The notes: generated by a model not told the origin, from the letters alone. DNA of 64,000 nt from Lycium barbarum (GCF_019175385.1 NC_083343.1:53280457-53344456); one strand, 5' to 3'; positions 1 through 12,163 are shown, numbered from the stretch's first letter. Numbers and translations are program-made.

Positions 1-1524
1 CCTTTCAATACGAGCATACTTCCTTCCTTAAGTTCTTGGTTCTCTTATACCGGTGATTATTTGAGACTTAAATTAGCCTCCATTCTCCTTTGGCCCCTTA
101 TCGTCGTCCTTGCACCATTCTACTGGACGGTTCATTACGGTGATTGTCTATATGGTTCTATGTCATACACTCACACAATTGATATAATCAGCAACTTGGA
201 ATTTCACAATTTACAAGGTACTTTCTAATCTCAGGCAGTACTGCTGTCTTGCTATCCATAGGCACACTATATTCCTTTCCTTTGAAGATCATTGAACTTC
301 CTATAAATATTCCTCTTTTCAAGCTTCATCTCTTCTAGTGCTACAAGTTCTTGTTAGTAGTCCCGATTGTCTCTTATACATATTCCTGGTCAGCTTGCAG
401 GCCCTTCTTACTCCTCCTGTTACCTTATAGAGTACGTTACTACATATTTAGTTGTAACCAAAATTTCTCCGGTGTGAGTGATTCGAATCATCACACGGAA
501 CACAACGTATCGCGTTGACAAAACTTATTCTCTTAGATTCACTAAACCTTCATCATCTTGTCATGCCTTCTTTTTTTAGTCTCATAATATAATTGCATTT
601 AGTCCATTCTCACTTTCCTTTAGCGCATTCTTGATATATCGGTTGATCTCCAATTTTGGCTCCTTCAAGCCAGTACATTTCGCTCTTTTGAACTTGGGAA
701 TATTGTAGTTCATCTTAGAACTGAATTTGTTCTCCTCCCCCCCCCCCCCCTTTTAAAGGATGTACTCATATACCAGTAACATTCGAGTATTAACCGTCTT
801 TGGTAGTCATCTGGCCGACCTTAGCGATCCTTCAACTCCTGTATTCCATGTAATGCTGGAATTCTTTTCATCGAATGGTTTAACTTATTTCATTTTTGCT
901 AACTGGATTCTTCTACTATGTCAAATGTTTACACATATCGGATATAATTCTGATGCTTTCTTTATTAATCACCTCTTCCTTTCATAACTAACAATCCCCT
1001 AGGCTAATGAATCAATGATGACACCGGAATTCGTTAGACTCCTTATGGAGTGGCTGACCTCCAGCCCTAATCTTCCTTCATAACTATCTTTTTACTAATA
1101 TCCTTGAGATTTTTCTTGCTCTTAGTTCCCAATTCCGATTTATATCTATACTATACCATTAGAAGTTGATACCCTCTACCATTTATTCCCACGACTCATT
1201 CTTTCATTAGCTTAGCTCATATTGTCCCATAGTTCTCTTAACTACATGTTTACATCACAGTCGTGCATCATAGTCCTTCTAATATTCTGCCGGTTCCTAT
1301 TCTTATCATGAAATCTTCACGAAGCACACCTTTTTCTTTCTCCTTTCGTCGAGTCCTTATCTTCCCTTATGATACTATAACTTGCTCGTATTTATACATT
1401 ACCCCCCCCCCTCCCCCGCTCCGGTACATTCATCCTATTTCCTTTATGATCGAATTTCTTTACTCTTTATCAAGACTCTTATCCCATGTTACCAATGTTT
1501 TGCCACTTGGCCAGACTCGTTAGC

Positions 1525-1705
1525 TTATTATCCTTCCTCTTGTCCTTGATGGCTACACAACTTCCTTTGCCAATTCATTAGTCCACTTTTCTTACTTTTT
1601 CCCTTAGGGTCCTTCTTGACTTCCCTTCTCATAAAGCGTTTTTCCCAACTTGCCATTCTACCGCAGTGGCCCTGGAATTTGTAGAATATTCTATTAGAAA
1701 TACGA
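1525..1705. repeat. Imperfect direct duplication, first copy
   Basis: About 180 bases here recur as a diverged direct copy at about 2455-2650. Shared stretches include CTTCCTTTGCCAATTCATTA against CTTCCTTTAACCAATTCATT, then GTCCTTCTTGA, then TGTAGAA. Both copies have the same order of blocks, so this is an internal duplication within the G element and not chance low complexity. Confidence 0.65.
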
Positions 1706-2454
1706 ATCTGTTCTATTCCTAAGATCGCCTTTTGTTGGGGGGGGGGGAGCTTTTCCGCTTTCTAAGTGAATGTATCAATATGGCTTCATATTTATCCTCT
1801 CGATGTACCTTAAGAGTCAAAAATCCCTTGACACTTTTCATAAAATATGATTATTCCCTCTCAAGCTATATCCATGTCCATCGGTATTATAATTCAATCC
1901 TGTTTATCAAGATTTGTTTCGAAATCTTCGCATTCGTCTTTTATTCCATATTGCCATGCTCTATCCTTCCTGCTTGCTTACTTTAGAAATTTATCCGAAT
2001 GGCTCTTCGCCTCTACCTTCGCCTTAATCTTTTTCTTGGAAACCTTACTTGCCCCTGACTAGCAACATACTTCCCTTGCTTACCCTTCTCCTCTTCTCAT
2101 GAAATCATAATATTCTTACTCTTATATACACACATTCTTCTTCTCCCCAATATTATTACATCATGATTATCCAACTTTAACGTTTGGAGAAAACAATATC
2201 AACCTGCCTATAGCATTTGCTACCTTCACTTCAATACCAAGCTCAATCAGTACCTTTAACATATCATAGGATCGATCATAAGGGCACGCATAATATTTAA
2301 TGTGACCACTCTAAGTTATCATTTACATTGCTTAATACTACCTCACTTACAAAATATCCCAATTCTATTTAAGATTGTCTTGTTTCTTTTGTAATCGTAT
2401 CTCTATTTCAAGTCCATTGTCTTATCCTATCATTGTCTACCTTTGGCCAACCTT

Positions 2455-2650
2455 ACTAATTTATTAGACTTCCTCTTATCGTCGATGGTCACATAACTTC
2501 CTTTAACCAATTCATTAACGTATTTTCTCTTACTTTCATCCTCAAGGTCCTTCTTGATTTCCTTTATTCTTAAAATACACTTTTCCCTTTGCCATTTTAT
2601 AGTATGTGCCTAGAAATCTGTAGAACATTCCCTTTTAAGTACAAACCCAT
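2455..2650. repeat. Imperfect direct duplication, second copy
   Basis: Partner of the copy at about 1525-1705, with many substitutions and small indels. A short TA run follows at about 2674-2694. Confidence 0.65.
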
Positions 2651-3401
2651 CATCAACTCGTCCTCATCTTATGCATATATATATATATATATATAAACAT
2701 CTAGAGTAAAACTTTTCCCTAATCGTTAACTTCGTTTCCCATATCAATATCTCCTCATTATCTCTTACTCACCAATCTATAAATTGTAATACTTCTTTTG
2801 AGTTCTTAATGTCAACTTTCCCTATATCTTCATAAATCTCAAGTATCCGAAATCTCGAATGCAACTCATTCCAGTTCCATTAATTACAAATCATTTTTCC
2901 CCTCCAAGGTTCTTCCCGTAAATTAAATTGAAATCATTCTAGAACTTCTCTTTGAAAGCATCTCATAATTGTTCATTCAATCATGACTTACTAAACATCC
3001 GATTGTCACATTTTCCTTCATTCTTTCTCTATAGCATAGACAATCAAATAATTCTATTTGTAAAAATTTCAGCAGAGTTTCCTCTATACTTCTTAATGCC
3101 TCATTCCTTCACACAACCCAGAAAACACATCCAATGCCTCACAGGGCGATCACAAATACCTGTAACATCTAGCTCAAGTTCTTGTATCAAAGTCTATCAA
3201 TATCAATACGACAGGAAACATACCTTTCGGTGTAAGAACTTCAATTCTCATCAATTACCTCATAGCGGCATAATCAACTGCTTATCCACAATCAAAACAT
3301 TTAGGGTTAGAACCAGGGATATCACATCCTATAATTTAGCTCTACGACATGATCTAAGATGAGAAGGAAGGTTCAATGGTTCCTAAATGCCCTATAGCCT
3401 C

Positions 3402-3436
3402 TTGTTTATAATTGTGGCGCGCTTCACACCTATAAA
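3402..3436 (-). promoter_or_regulatory. Leader stem-loop with palindromic loop GCGCGC (element G)
   Basis: It lies about 50 bases downstream of the primer binding site, reading the minus strand. The arms TTTATA and TATAAA flank an inner TGTG/CACA stem, and the loop holds GCGCGC at 3417-3422. The same position in the other elements carries a stem-loop with a different self-complementary hexamer. Dimerisation or packaging is inferred. Confidence 0.55.
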
Positions 3437-3482
3437 TAAGACTCTACTAGACATGAGCAGCAGACAACCCTAGGACAGAACT

Positions 3483-3494
3483 ACTCTGATACCA
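3483..3494 (-). other. Primer binding site for initiator tRNA-Met (element G)
   Basis: On the minus strand this reads TGGTATCAGAGT. It matches the complement of the plant initiator tRNA-Met 3' end (TGGTATCAGAGC) except for the last base. It is five bases from the LTR edge. Confidence 0.75.
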
Positions 3495-3499
3495 AATTT

Positions 3500-3635
3500 G
3501 TCACGCCCCAAATCTAGAGCAGCGTGATCGGTAATTGGTGCCAAACTAGGCCCGAGCGAACCACTTTAAATCTGAAACTCTAGTAAGGCCTACCTGCAAA
3601 TAGACAATACCAACAAGCCGGCGAGGCCATATTAT

Positions 3636-3681
<46 letters not shown>

Positions 3682-3790
3682 GCTGACAATCTCATCTGAA
3701 CTGGGCACACACACACCGAAAATATATATACACAACTGAGCAAGACGACAAGGCTGCTATGTATGTTGTACAACAAAATGAGAGTTGACG
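3500..3790 (-). mobile_element. Element G 5' LTR, U5-end fragment
   Basis: The fragment starts with TGTCACGCCCC, the complement of the LTR 3' terminus used by the other elements (TGTCACGACCC in A, B, D and E). It contains the phrase AAGCCGGCGAGGC, also found near the LTR ends of E, and a long TA microsatellite. It stops where LTR fragment H begins, near 3791, so most of this LTR is missing. Confidence 0.6.
3637..3679. repeat. TA dinucleotide microsatellite
   Basis: About 20 uninterrupted TA units within the G LTR fragment. Confidence 0.95.
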
Positions 3791-4115
3791 CGTTACACCT
3801 CTTGTTTTTGTCGCGAGAAGGTCCTTAGCTTATGGGTGGTCTATACCCTTAGTATGGAGATCCGTACCTGAGTTTTTGGGAGACTAAGTGCTTTTCCTCA
3901 TGAGTTCCCAAGTATGAGTATATGTACTTTGTAATTCGATAGGATTAGAAGGTAAATGAATCGAATCATCGCAAGTAGAATGGACTCAGGGAACAAGCAG
4001 GGCACTAGTCCCCTTTGACGGACCATCGACTTGTCGACGGTGGAGTCAACCCACGCTGTCGACATGCCGCTTTCTCCGATTCTCAGGTGGCTGCATTGAC
4101 GGTGCAAGTCAATAC

Positions 4116-4180
4116 GTCGACGGGCCGTCGACCCACTCGTCCAACCTCACCCCTGAAAGTTTCTTGAACCATCTATATAT
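4116..4180 (+). promoter_or_regulatory. H LTR core promoter: palindrome plus TATA box
   Basis: A perfect inverted repeat GTCGACGG-G-CCGTCGAC (4116-4132) lies 41 bases upstream of TATATAT (4174-4180). Two more GTCGAC hexamers are at 4033-4038 and 4058-4063. A GTATGT splice-donor-like site follows at 4405. Confidence 0.55.
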
Positions 4181-5211
4181 GTCTAGCCCCACAACTTTAT
4201 TTCTTATTTTTCATTTCCAAGCTAGAGAAAGACCTAATATATTTACTCTCAACATTTTCTATCAAATTGGAGGAGTGTTAGTAAGATCCGAACCCGTAAA
4301 ATCCGAACTAGTGAAGAAGAAGGTTGTTCCTAGGGTTTTGTTAAAGTTGCTGAGCTTTGGAATTGAAGTTGAAGTTTGATTCTTGGAATCCTAGACTTCT
4401 CAATGTATGTACATGTGTTTTACCTTTATGTTTTAGTTAATTACCAAGATTTTTAGTGGTTTAAGTAAAGAAAATATAGTTATGAAAGTTGTAAAGTGAA
4501 TAACGGTAAAGTTGGACTTGAGGGCTATTTTGAGGGATGATTCGAAGTGAAATTGATTATATTGCGATATGTAGGAATTGACCTTGTCATGGATGGTGTT
4601 ATTGTTTATATTTGAGTTGAATCGGAAGTTAAGGGATTATTGAGTTACGAAGGGGATGTTGCCTGAGATTTGTTAAATTCCTTTTTCACTTAAATTGGAT
4701 AGCAAGTGATGTAAATAGTCTAATTGTGGTCATGTTATCTTGATTGTAGACTTATGAGTCCGAGAAGTAGAAGTTGGACAATTAGATACACTTCAAGGTA
4801 TGTTAAGGCTATCCTTTCTTTCATTTTGGCATGATCTTATGATATGAGCGAACAATGTGTAAACGAACTTCCATATTATTCTACTCTTAGAAGCACTAGG
4901 AGTACCTCAGTCCTTGATGATCCCATGCTCCTTGTTATGATTGTTCCTTCTTTTCTTAGGTCATGTGATTCCATATATTGACGATGTTAGCCCAAAAGAT
5001 GTTTATCAGAGGTAGTACGACCTTATGTCACTTTGAGAGCTCTAGTTACTCATTATGTTTATGCATTGCATTGATTAAACATATGCATATTGACCCTTGA
5101 CCAAAAAGCGTTATATACGTGTATATTATATGTATATGGGGTATGGGGAAAGGGATAGGCATTATATACTCATTACCACCTGATCAGCTAGTACACAGGG
5201 ATGATGATGAT

Positions 5212-5334
5212 GATATATGGATCGGGACGTACGTTCCTGGGCACTATTACATGATATATGGATCAGGTCGTACGCTCCTCGGCACTATTATATGATATAT
5301 GGATCGGGCCATACATTCCTCGGTACTATTATAT
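5212..5334 (+). repeat. 41-bp tandem repeat, three units (H LTR)
   Basis: Units start at 5212, 5253 and 5294 with GATATATGGATC and end in CACTATTA or TACTATTA, a period of exactly 41. It occupies the same place, upstream of the conserved LTR block, as the unrelated arrays in D, E, F and C. Confidence 0.85.
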
Positions 5335-5468
5335 ATTATGAGCTATGGATATAATGCACCCTCAGAGGCACTATCCTGTTATACAAATGTTCACAAATGT
5401 CTATCTACTGAAGCATTCAGATATCAATATTTGCTTTCATGATTCTTATGTATTTATGTTCCTATGCC

Positions 5469-5546
5469 TTACATATTCGGTAAATTTTCTGTACTGACTC
5501 CCCTATTGCTCGGGGGGCTGCGTTCATGCCCGCAGGTTCAGGTAGA
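5469..5546 (+). promoter_or_regulatory. Conserved LTR two-hairpin block (H)
   Basis: It runs from TTACATATTCGG through GTACTGACTCCCC and GGGGGGCTGCG to ATGCCCGCAGG. The CCCC and GGGG arms of the second hairpin are kept. The same block occurs in every LTR family of the window. Confidence 0.7.
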
Positions 5547-5735
5547 CAGAGAGACGATCCCGCACAGTAGGATTTCCCCCTCAGTTGTATTCGGTGAGCT
5601 CCATTTGATCCGAAGTTGCGGTCTATTTTGCTATGCTATTTTGAGATGTACATGTATATATGGGTATGAAGGGGTAAAGAGGAGGTGAAACTCATTTTTT
5701 AAGGACTAGAATAGTAGCGACTCTGAGAACGTAAA

Positions 5736-5925
5736 ACTCTCTAGAAACCCTAGCCTCCCATGCAAAACACTAAATCATAAACCTACGCCGCCGGCTAAAT
5801 AGCCACTGTGGCCGCTGGTCACCCACCTCTGTTGGCTGGCCAAACTTCTGCTACACCTACTCCAACCATTGACAATGCCCGCAATTCCCCGACAATTCAT
5901 AAACTAGACTTTAGAAAAATCTTTC
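5736..5925 (+). pseudogene. DUF4283-type gene relic, 5' part, cut by element B
   Basis: The frame from 5808 reads VAAGHPPLLAGQ and later NSPTIHKLDFRKIF. This proline-rich, low-complexity start is typical of Solanaceae DUF4283/zinc-knuckle proteins, which often accompany LINE-type elements. An in-frame TAA at 5796 closes the frame upstream. The reading stops at 5925, where element B entered. The left edge near 5736 (AACCCTAGCC) is a guess. The larger remnant, on the other side of B, carries the recognisable domain. Confidence 0.5.
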
Positions 5926-8809
5926 TGTCACGACCCAACCCCGTGGGCCGCGACTGGCGCCCTACCTGGACACCCGAACCCATCTATCCAATGCATTCAA
6001 GTAAATAGCAGAAGCCGACAAGGCTATATTCCAAATTTAGATAATTTCCAGAAAAATTTCGTTAGAGTTTCCTTTGTTTTACAGACTATCCAAAATAACC
6101 CTGTACACAACAAACACCAACAAAGGCCACACAGGGCTAACAAAGAAACGTATAAACATATGCGGACCGGCCGCCTCGGCGTATGGGATCGCCCAAACAT
6201 CATATACACATATCCATACAGAAAGACCCTAACCCACAAACATGTCCACAGACCTCTAAACAGACCGACAAAATCATATGACGGGACAGGGCCCCCGCCG
6301 TACCCAAATAGTCAGATATACAGAAATGTATATACATAGACAAAGATGTATGTACCAAAAGTGGACTCCGAATCAAAGGGGGTACTCCGAAATAGCAGAA
6401 GTGGAGCCTACAGTGGTGGATCACCGGCGTCTGTACCTGCGGGCATGAAACGCAGCCCCCGAAGAAAGGGGGGTCAGTACGAAAGATGTACTGAGTATGT
6501 AAAGCATGGAGTACAAAATTATAGGCCACAACTGAAAGCGAACAGAATACAAAAGAGAGAAATGCCGAACAGTTTATCAAAATCATATATACATAATGCA
6601 AACGAAATCATGCAAAGCTCAGGAACGTGGTCACCACTCCGACGCTGGTGCCACACACAGCATAACACCAGAATGTTCAAATCTCCGTACATCCCCGAGT
6701 ACACACATATCAACATATCGTATCACCAGCCATATCACAGCATAACACCGAACGAAACTCGGCCCTATGGCGAGGTCTCGGGAACCGTAACACAGCATAC
6801 GGTCGAATTTATCATAATGCGCACGAATCATAACCGACCCGGGAACCGGTGAACGAAGTCATAATAAGGCACGAGCGGAGTCGTGAGCCAACAATGCAAT
6901 TGTATATCAAAATAGTCTTTCAAAACTTGAAAGCTTCATAAGTCATTTCATTAAACAAAGTAGTCGAATAATTAGTTAGTACGGAAGTTTATTTCACAAA
7001 AATGTTTCCAAAGTGGTACGTATCTCTCAAAACATAACTTAGTATATCATAGTGATCAAGCATTATTTCATAGAGGACAATTTCAAAATCAAAAATTCTT
7101 TATCGAAGCTTATCCAAAGAAAGAGCCTAATAGAACGAATAAGGCATCTCGGGGTTAGCGGGCCCACCTCGGGTCAAGTCGAGGTGGCGAACATAATTTA
7201 TGAACATTTCGGGTCTATAAGCTAATACATAAAGATTTCAAAGTAACCCGATCTCATTTACATAGGTTTCGGACGTTTGATTGCTTTCTAGCCAAAATAG
7301 AGTCATTAGGCTTCAATCGAATTGAATGAATAGTAGCCATTCTATAGATCGGATTTCGAGGAGCGGAAATGCTCCCGGGGTTTCGATATCAACCTAACAT
7401 ACTAAGACATGCCAAAAGAAGAAGTGGGAAGTTTTACATACCTTATAGACGTCTTATGCTCACCCCAAACTCAAATCCCCTTTCGTCCAGAATCTGCAAA
7501 TGGTCAAAGTTACCAATTAGAGATTCTAAGGCTTAAGAATTCCCTTAATTTCATTTTTGCCTACCAAAATTTCGGCAGCATTTCCCCTATATATCTAACA
7601 CCCCCGAGACTTAGCTCGGCTCAATAAACATCAACAACAACAATCCAAACATCACAAACAACATAAATCACAACTAAATCATTCTAACTCCAACATTCTT
7701 TCTTATCATATAAGTTGACAACTTTCATTCAAACTTCACAATATCAAACTAATGTCCACTTTATTGTATTCATTCACTCATTCAAGATTATTCAAACACA
7801 TCCCAATTATGCTCCAAACAATATACGCAAATTCATGAAGTTCGTCACTTTTCATATTTCATCCGAATCGTCAACAATTACGACGAACATACTAACGCGC
7901 ATTGTTTCATTCCAAGTTCATTAACAACAACCATAAGTAACATTTAAAGTCTTAATATCATAATTATACAAGGATATACACAAATATACCGAAATCATAT
8001 ACTTTCCCATAATAAATCCACAACCATTTCCAACGCCAATTCAATTCGTTAAACATTTATTTACGTCATAAATGCAATAACGACGCAACTAACGGACTAA
8101 ATAGGATTCAATTCACCTCCCCTTTCAAACCACATAAGTCACGGCCAATACACCACACACACATATACCCACAGTTTCATTCACACATCAATACTACGTA
8201 ATTCTCGTCTATTCTCAATCCTTAACATATTCATACCAATTCCATAACATTAAAAGGGCACATATACCGACTTGTCGCAAACGTGCACCTTTCGCCAAAC
8301 TAATTGTATCCCGTTGAAGAGCGTCTTGAGTACACTACAAATATGGAAAGGGCACGGTTTTTGGATCAATAACAAAGGCTAGAGAATTTTTGGTTGATGG
8401 AAAGTGAGGTTCGGCCGAGAGGGAGTATTATAAGCTCAAGGGTGTGTTGAATGATTTTTCTTGATAACTCTTAGGGATCATTGATATATATCCACATTTA
8501 AGAGTCACATGGATATCACATGACTTTTAAAAATGGGCTTGGGCCTAGCCTTGTGGCCGGCCACCCCATATCTTTGGGCCTCAATTTTTGTTCCAATTTT
8601 CTTGTTCCAATTCGTTAAGAATCCCGTTTTGTAATTCCCGAAACTAATTTCCGAAATTCCAAATTTATCCTCGGCCTTCCCCAATGTCTTAACACCAATA
8701 GTTTCATAACCAACATGGTCATGTTAACTAGAATCAAAATATTTCCTTATAACATACAAGTCTTAATTATTTCTCGATTTCCAATTATGCGAAAACACGG
8801 GACATAACA
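5926..8809 (-). mobile_element. Element B 3' LTR
   Basis: 2,884 bases, closely similar to 13959-16816. Differences include an extra segment of about 50 bases near 7030-7085, absent from the other LTR. A short deletion near 8260 removes the splice-donor-like site kept in the 5' LTR. The conserved two-hairpin block is at 6431-6504. Two long ORFs inside (168 and 133 codons) recur in the other LTR simply because the LTRs are copies; they carry no domain. Confidence 0.92.
6431..6504 (-). promoter_or_regulatory. Conserved LTR two-hairpin block (B 3' LTR)
   Basis: Minus strand: TACATACTCAGTAC, a seven-base loop, GTACTGA, then CCCCC and GGGGG arms around TTTCTT, then GCTGCGTTTCATGCCCGC. The first arms, TCAGTAC and GTACTGA, are perfectly complementary. 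Confidence 0.75.
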
Positions 8810-8845
8810 TTCTCCCCCCCTTAAGAACATTCGTCCCCGAATGTT
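8810..8845 (-). other. Polypurine tract and adjacent inverted repeat (B)
   Basis: On the minus strand the purine run AAGGGGGGGG (8810-8822) abuts the 3' LTR. Just upstream, AACATTCG (8826-8833) and CGAATGTT (8838-8845) form a perfect eight-base inverted repeat around TCCC. This is the plus-strand primer site for reverse transcription. Confidence 0.85.
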
Positions 8846-8917
8846 AAATTAATCTTATAAAGTCTTATGATCATGGAGGGGGAGTCCCTCTTACTAATGA
8901 CATACGCAATTCATTTG

Positions 8918-10009
8918 TCAATTAACACAACAAACTAAAAAGTTTAGATTACCTGTGGACGTCGGGAACAATTGGGGGTATTTCTTCTTCATCTCATCGT
9001 CCGCCTCCCAAGTCATCTCCTCCCGATTGTTGTTGCGCCACAGGACTTTGACAGAAGGCACTTCCTTAGTGCGCAATCTCCTCACCTGTCGATCCAGAAT
9101 AGTTACAGGCTGCTCGTCATAAGACAACTGCTCCGTTACCTGAATGTCATCCACTGGGAATATCCTGGAAGGGTCACCAATACATTTCCGCAGCATAGAC
9201 ACATGAAATACCGGGTGTACGACCTCCAAGTCGGATGGTAAGTCTAGCTCATAGGAGACCTCGCCTATCTTCCGAACAATCTCATACTGCCCAATATACC
9301 GCGGGCTCAACTTATCCTTTCTACCGAATCTCATGACACCCTTCATGGGCGACACCTTCAGAAATACCCAGTCGCCAATCTGGAACTCTAACGGTCGACG
9401 TCGTCTATCTGCATAAGCTTTCTGTCGACTTTGAGCAGCCAATAATCGCTCCCGAATAAGTTTTACTTTGTCCACCGCTTCCTGGATCACATCTGGCCCA
9501 ATTAACTTAGTCTCGCCCACGTCGAACCAACCAATAGGAGATCTACATTTTCTACCATAAAGGGCTTCATACGGTGCCATCTGAATGCTGGAGTGATAAC
9601 TGTTATTATAAGAAAATTCAATAAGCGGCAAATGATCATCCCAGCTGCCTCTGAAATCAATAACGCAGACCCGCAACATATCTTCCAGCGTCTGAATAGT
9701 GCGCTCGGCCTGCCCATCGGACTGAGGGTGAAAAGATGTGCTGAGGCTCACCAGAGTCCCTAATCCCTCCTGAAATGACCTCCAGAAATTTGTCGTGAAC
9801 TGGGCACCTCGGTCAGTAATAATAGATACAGGGACTCCGTGAAGTCTAACTATCTCTCTAATATACAGTCTAGCATAGTCCTCAGCCGAATAAGTAGTCC
9901 GGACTGGAAGAAAATGGGCTGATTTCGTCAATCTGTCAACAATAACCCAAATAGAATCATACCTGCGTGGAGTGCGCAGTAACCCAACGACGAAGTCCAT
10001 ATTAATCAT
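8918..10009 (-). pseudogene. Element B integrase core and chromodomain-like tail
   Basis: A 363-codon open segment that continues the pol frame after a TAG at 10010-10012, where a tryptophan codon stands in A. It starts at NMDFVVGL, holding the first aspartate of the DDE triad. It has the second aspartate in ITDRGAQF and the glutamate in DGQAERTIQ. The C-terminal part has the GDWVFLKVSPMKG motif, then DLEVVHPVFHVSMLRKC and a chromodomain-like end with VKVLWRNNNREEMTWE. A chromodomain-type tail is what defines the chromovirus lineage. The triad is intact, but the segment cannot be made as part of the polyprotein because of upstream stops. The shorter ORFs on the other strand are shadows. Confidence 0.85.
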
Positions 10010-10012
10010 CTC

Positions 10013-10783
10013 CTATTTCCAGGCTAGAATTTCCATCTCCTGTAATAACCCACCGGGCTTCTGATGTTCAATCTTAACTTGCTGGCAATTTGGGCACTGA
10101 CCAACGAATTCAGCAATATCTTTCTTCATACCGTCCCACCAATACAAACTTCTGAGATCATGATACATTTTAGTGGAACCAGGATGAACAGAATACCGCG
10201 CATTATGCGCCTCGCCCATGATTTGTCGCCGTAAGCCTGCAACATCCGGAACACAGAATCTGCCTTCATACAATAATACCCCTTCAGGTGAAATTTCAAA
10301 CGGAGTCTTGTCTTTATTAAGGGCCACATCTCTGTACTGAACCAGGATAGGATCTTCAAACTGACGCTGCTTTACCTCTGCTATAATAGATGATTCAGCA
10401 ACTGCACGAACAGAAATCCCAGAATCTCCAGAATCCGCCAAACGAACTCCAAGGCTGGCCAACTGATGAATTTCACGAACCAAGTCTTTCTTATCAGATG
10501 GTACATCAGCTAAACTGCCCATGGACTTGAGGCTAAGTGCATCCGCTACCACATTGGCTTTTCCAGGATGATACAGAATATCAACGTCATAATCCTTCAA
10601 TAATTCAAGCCATCTTCTCTGCCGCAAATTCAATTCTTTCTGCGTAAAAATATACTGGAGACTTTTATGGTCCGTATAAATATCAACGTGGACCCCATAT
10701 AAATAATGCCGCCAAATCTTCAAAGCATGAATCACCGCGGCTAACTCAAGATCATGAGTGGGATAATTCTTCTCGTGCGGTCT
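10013..10783 (-). pseudogene. Element B RNase H C-terminal part and integrase zinc domain
   Basis: It is in frame with the neighbours, between a TAG near 10785 (a CAA glutamine codon in A) and a TAG at 10010. It reads through RNase H motifs ([12 protein letters not shown], then [11 protein letters not shown]) to [13 protein letters not shown]. It then gives the integrase zinc-binding region, with [11 protein letters not shown] and CPNCQQVK supplying the HHCC ligands. The first methionine in the open segment is only 16 codons into the RNase H part. Nothing marks it as a true start. Confidence 0.82.
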
Positions 10784-10786
10784 GAG

Positions 10787-12163
10787 CTACCGGGAGGCAT
10801 AGGCTATGACTCGACCGTGCTGCATCAACACGCAACCTATCCCAATACCAGAGGCATCACAGAAGACAACATACCCGTCTGATCCTTCTGGAAGAGCTAA
10901 CACTGGGGCTGTAATTAATTTTTCTTTCAACAGCTGGAAGCTGCGCTCGCAGGCATCTGTCCACTGAAATTTCGCTGCTTTCTGAGTAAGCTTCGTCTGT
11001 GGTGCTGCAATAGAAGAAAATTTTTCCACGAACCTGCGATAATATCCGGCTAACCCCAGAAAACTGCGCACCTCTGTCGGTGTATTAGGCCTGGGCCAAT
11101 TCTGTACAGCTTCAATTTTCTTTGTATCGACCCGAATACCGTCTGCTCCGACAATATGCCCCAAGAAAGCCACAGAAGTTAACCAGAATTCACATTTGGA
11201 AAATTTAGCATATAATTTCTGTTGACGGAGAGTGCCAAGTACTGTCCTCAAATGATCCGAATGCTCCTCTGCTGATCGTGAATAAATCAAAATATCATCG
11301 ATAAACACAATCACGAACATGTCCAGGAAAGGCCGAAATACCCGATTCATCAGGTCCATAAATACTGCTGGAGCATTAGTCAGCCCGAAAGACATAAATC
11401 TGAATTCATAATGCCCGTACCGGGTCCTGAAAGCAGTCTTCGGGATATCTGATTCTCGCACTCGCACCTGATGATAACCTGAGTGCAGATCTACCTTCGA
11501 AAAATATTTAGCACCCTGCAACTGATCAAACAAAACATCTATCCGGGGGAGGGGATATTTATTCTTTATAGTCACCTTATTTAATTGCCGATAATCGATA
11601 CACATGCGCAGTGACCCGTCTTTCTTTCTTACAAATAATACCGGCGCTCCCCAGGGTGATGTGCTGGGTCTGATAAAGCCCTTATCCAACAAATCCTTCA
11701 GCTGCTCTTTCAGCTCCTTCAACTCGGCCGGTGCCATCCTGTACGGCGGAATAGATATAGGCTGCGTATCCGGCATCAACTCCATAGTAAAATCTATCTC
11801 CCGCTCAGGCGGAAGGCCAAGGAGCTCGTCAGGAAATACATCTGGGAATTCAGTAACGACCGGAACAGAATGGAGGGTAGGTGTCTCAGCTGCAGTATCG
11901 TGCACACGAACCAAATGATAGATATAACCTTTCTGGATCATCTTCTTAGCCTTGAGGTATGAAATAAACTTACCCCTCGGCGATGCTGTAGACCCGAACC
12001 ACTCTATAACTGGTTCCCCTGGAAACTGAAAACGGACTACCTTTTTCTGGCAGTCAACATTAGCATAACAGGAAGACAACCAGTCCATACCCATAATGAC
12101 ATCAAACTCAAGCATGTCTAACTCTATCAAATCAGCTTTAGTGCAACGATCATAAATAGTCAC
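10787..12163 (-). pseudogene. Element B reverse transcriptase and RNase H start
   Basis: A 458-codon open segment. It begins downstream of the protease, passes [17 protein letters not shown] (protease-RT linker) and enters RT at [17 protein letters not shown]. It has the fingers motif [10 protein letters not shown], the palm motif [12 protein letters not shown] with the catalytic double aspartate, and [10 protein letters not shown]. The RNase H start follows at [10 protein letters not shown]. The segment ends at an in-frame TAG just after IAYASR. RT looks catalytically complete, but stops on both sides separate it from gag and integrase. Confidence 0.88.

Larger units (their letters stand above)
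1..3499 (-). mobile_element. Element G internal region, non-autonomous LTR retrotransposon (open at window start)
   Basis: This region lies between the window start and a minus-oriented LTR edge at 3500. Next to that edge it has a primer binding site and the leader stem-loop shared with the gypsy elements in this window, so it is the 5' part of an element read right to left. No gag, protease, RT or integrase motif is visible in any frame; the ORFs of 60-136 codons here have no recognisable domain. It is T/C-rich on the plus strand, with homopolymer runs near 738, 1404 and 1737. The absence of coding sequence beside intact priming signals suggests a large non-autonomous derivative (LARD-like). 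Its other LTR lies before base 1. Confidence 0.7.
3791..5735 (+). mobile_element. LTR fragment H, truncated at its 3' end
   Basis: A plus-oriented LTR of the same general plan as the others. It begins near CGTTACACCT (apparently TG changed to CG). It then has clustered GTCGAC palindromes, a TATA box at 4174-4180, a possible splice donor at 4405, a three-unit 41-bp array at 5212-5334 and the conserved two-hairpin block at 5469-5546. In A, about 510 bases of LTR follow that block; here fewer than 200 follow, so the U5 end and any primer site are lost. The right boundary is approximate and is set where the DUF4283 relic begins. No matching second LTR or internal region is in the window. Confidence 0.6.

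Noticed and set aside
2952..3362. 136-codon ORF in the G leader region as a possible accessory gene
   Set aside because: It is on the strand opposite to the element, overlaps the recurring AAATTTCAGCAGAG motif and shows no domain or codon signal.
6346..6852. 168-codon ORF with a near copy (172 codons) at 14379-14897, looking like a conserved gene pair
   Set aside because: Both lie in the two LTRs of element B, so conservation is due to LTR identity. No domain is visible, and the region overlaps the conserved non-coding hairpin block.
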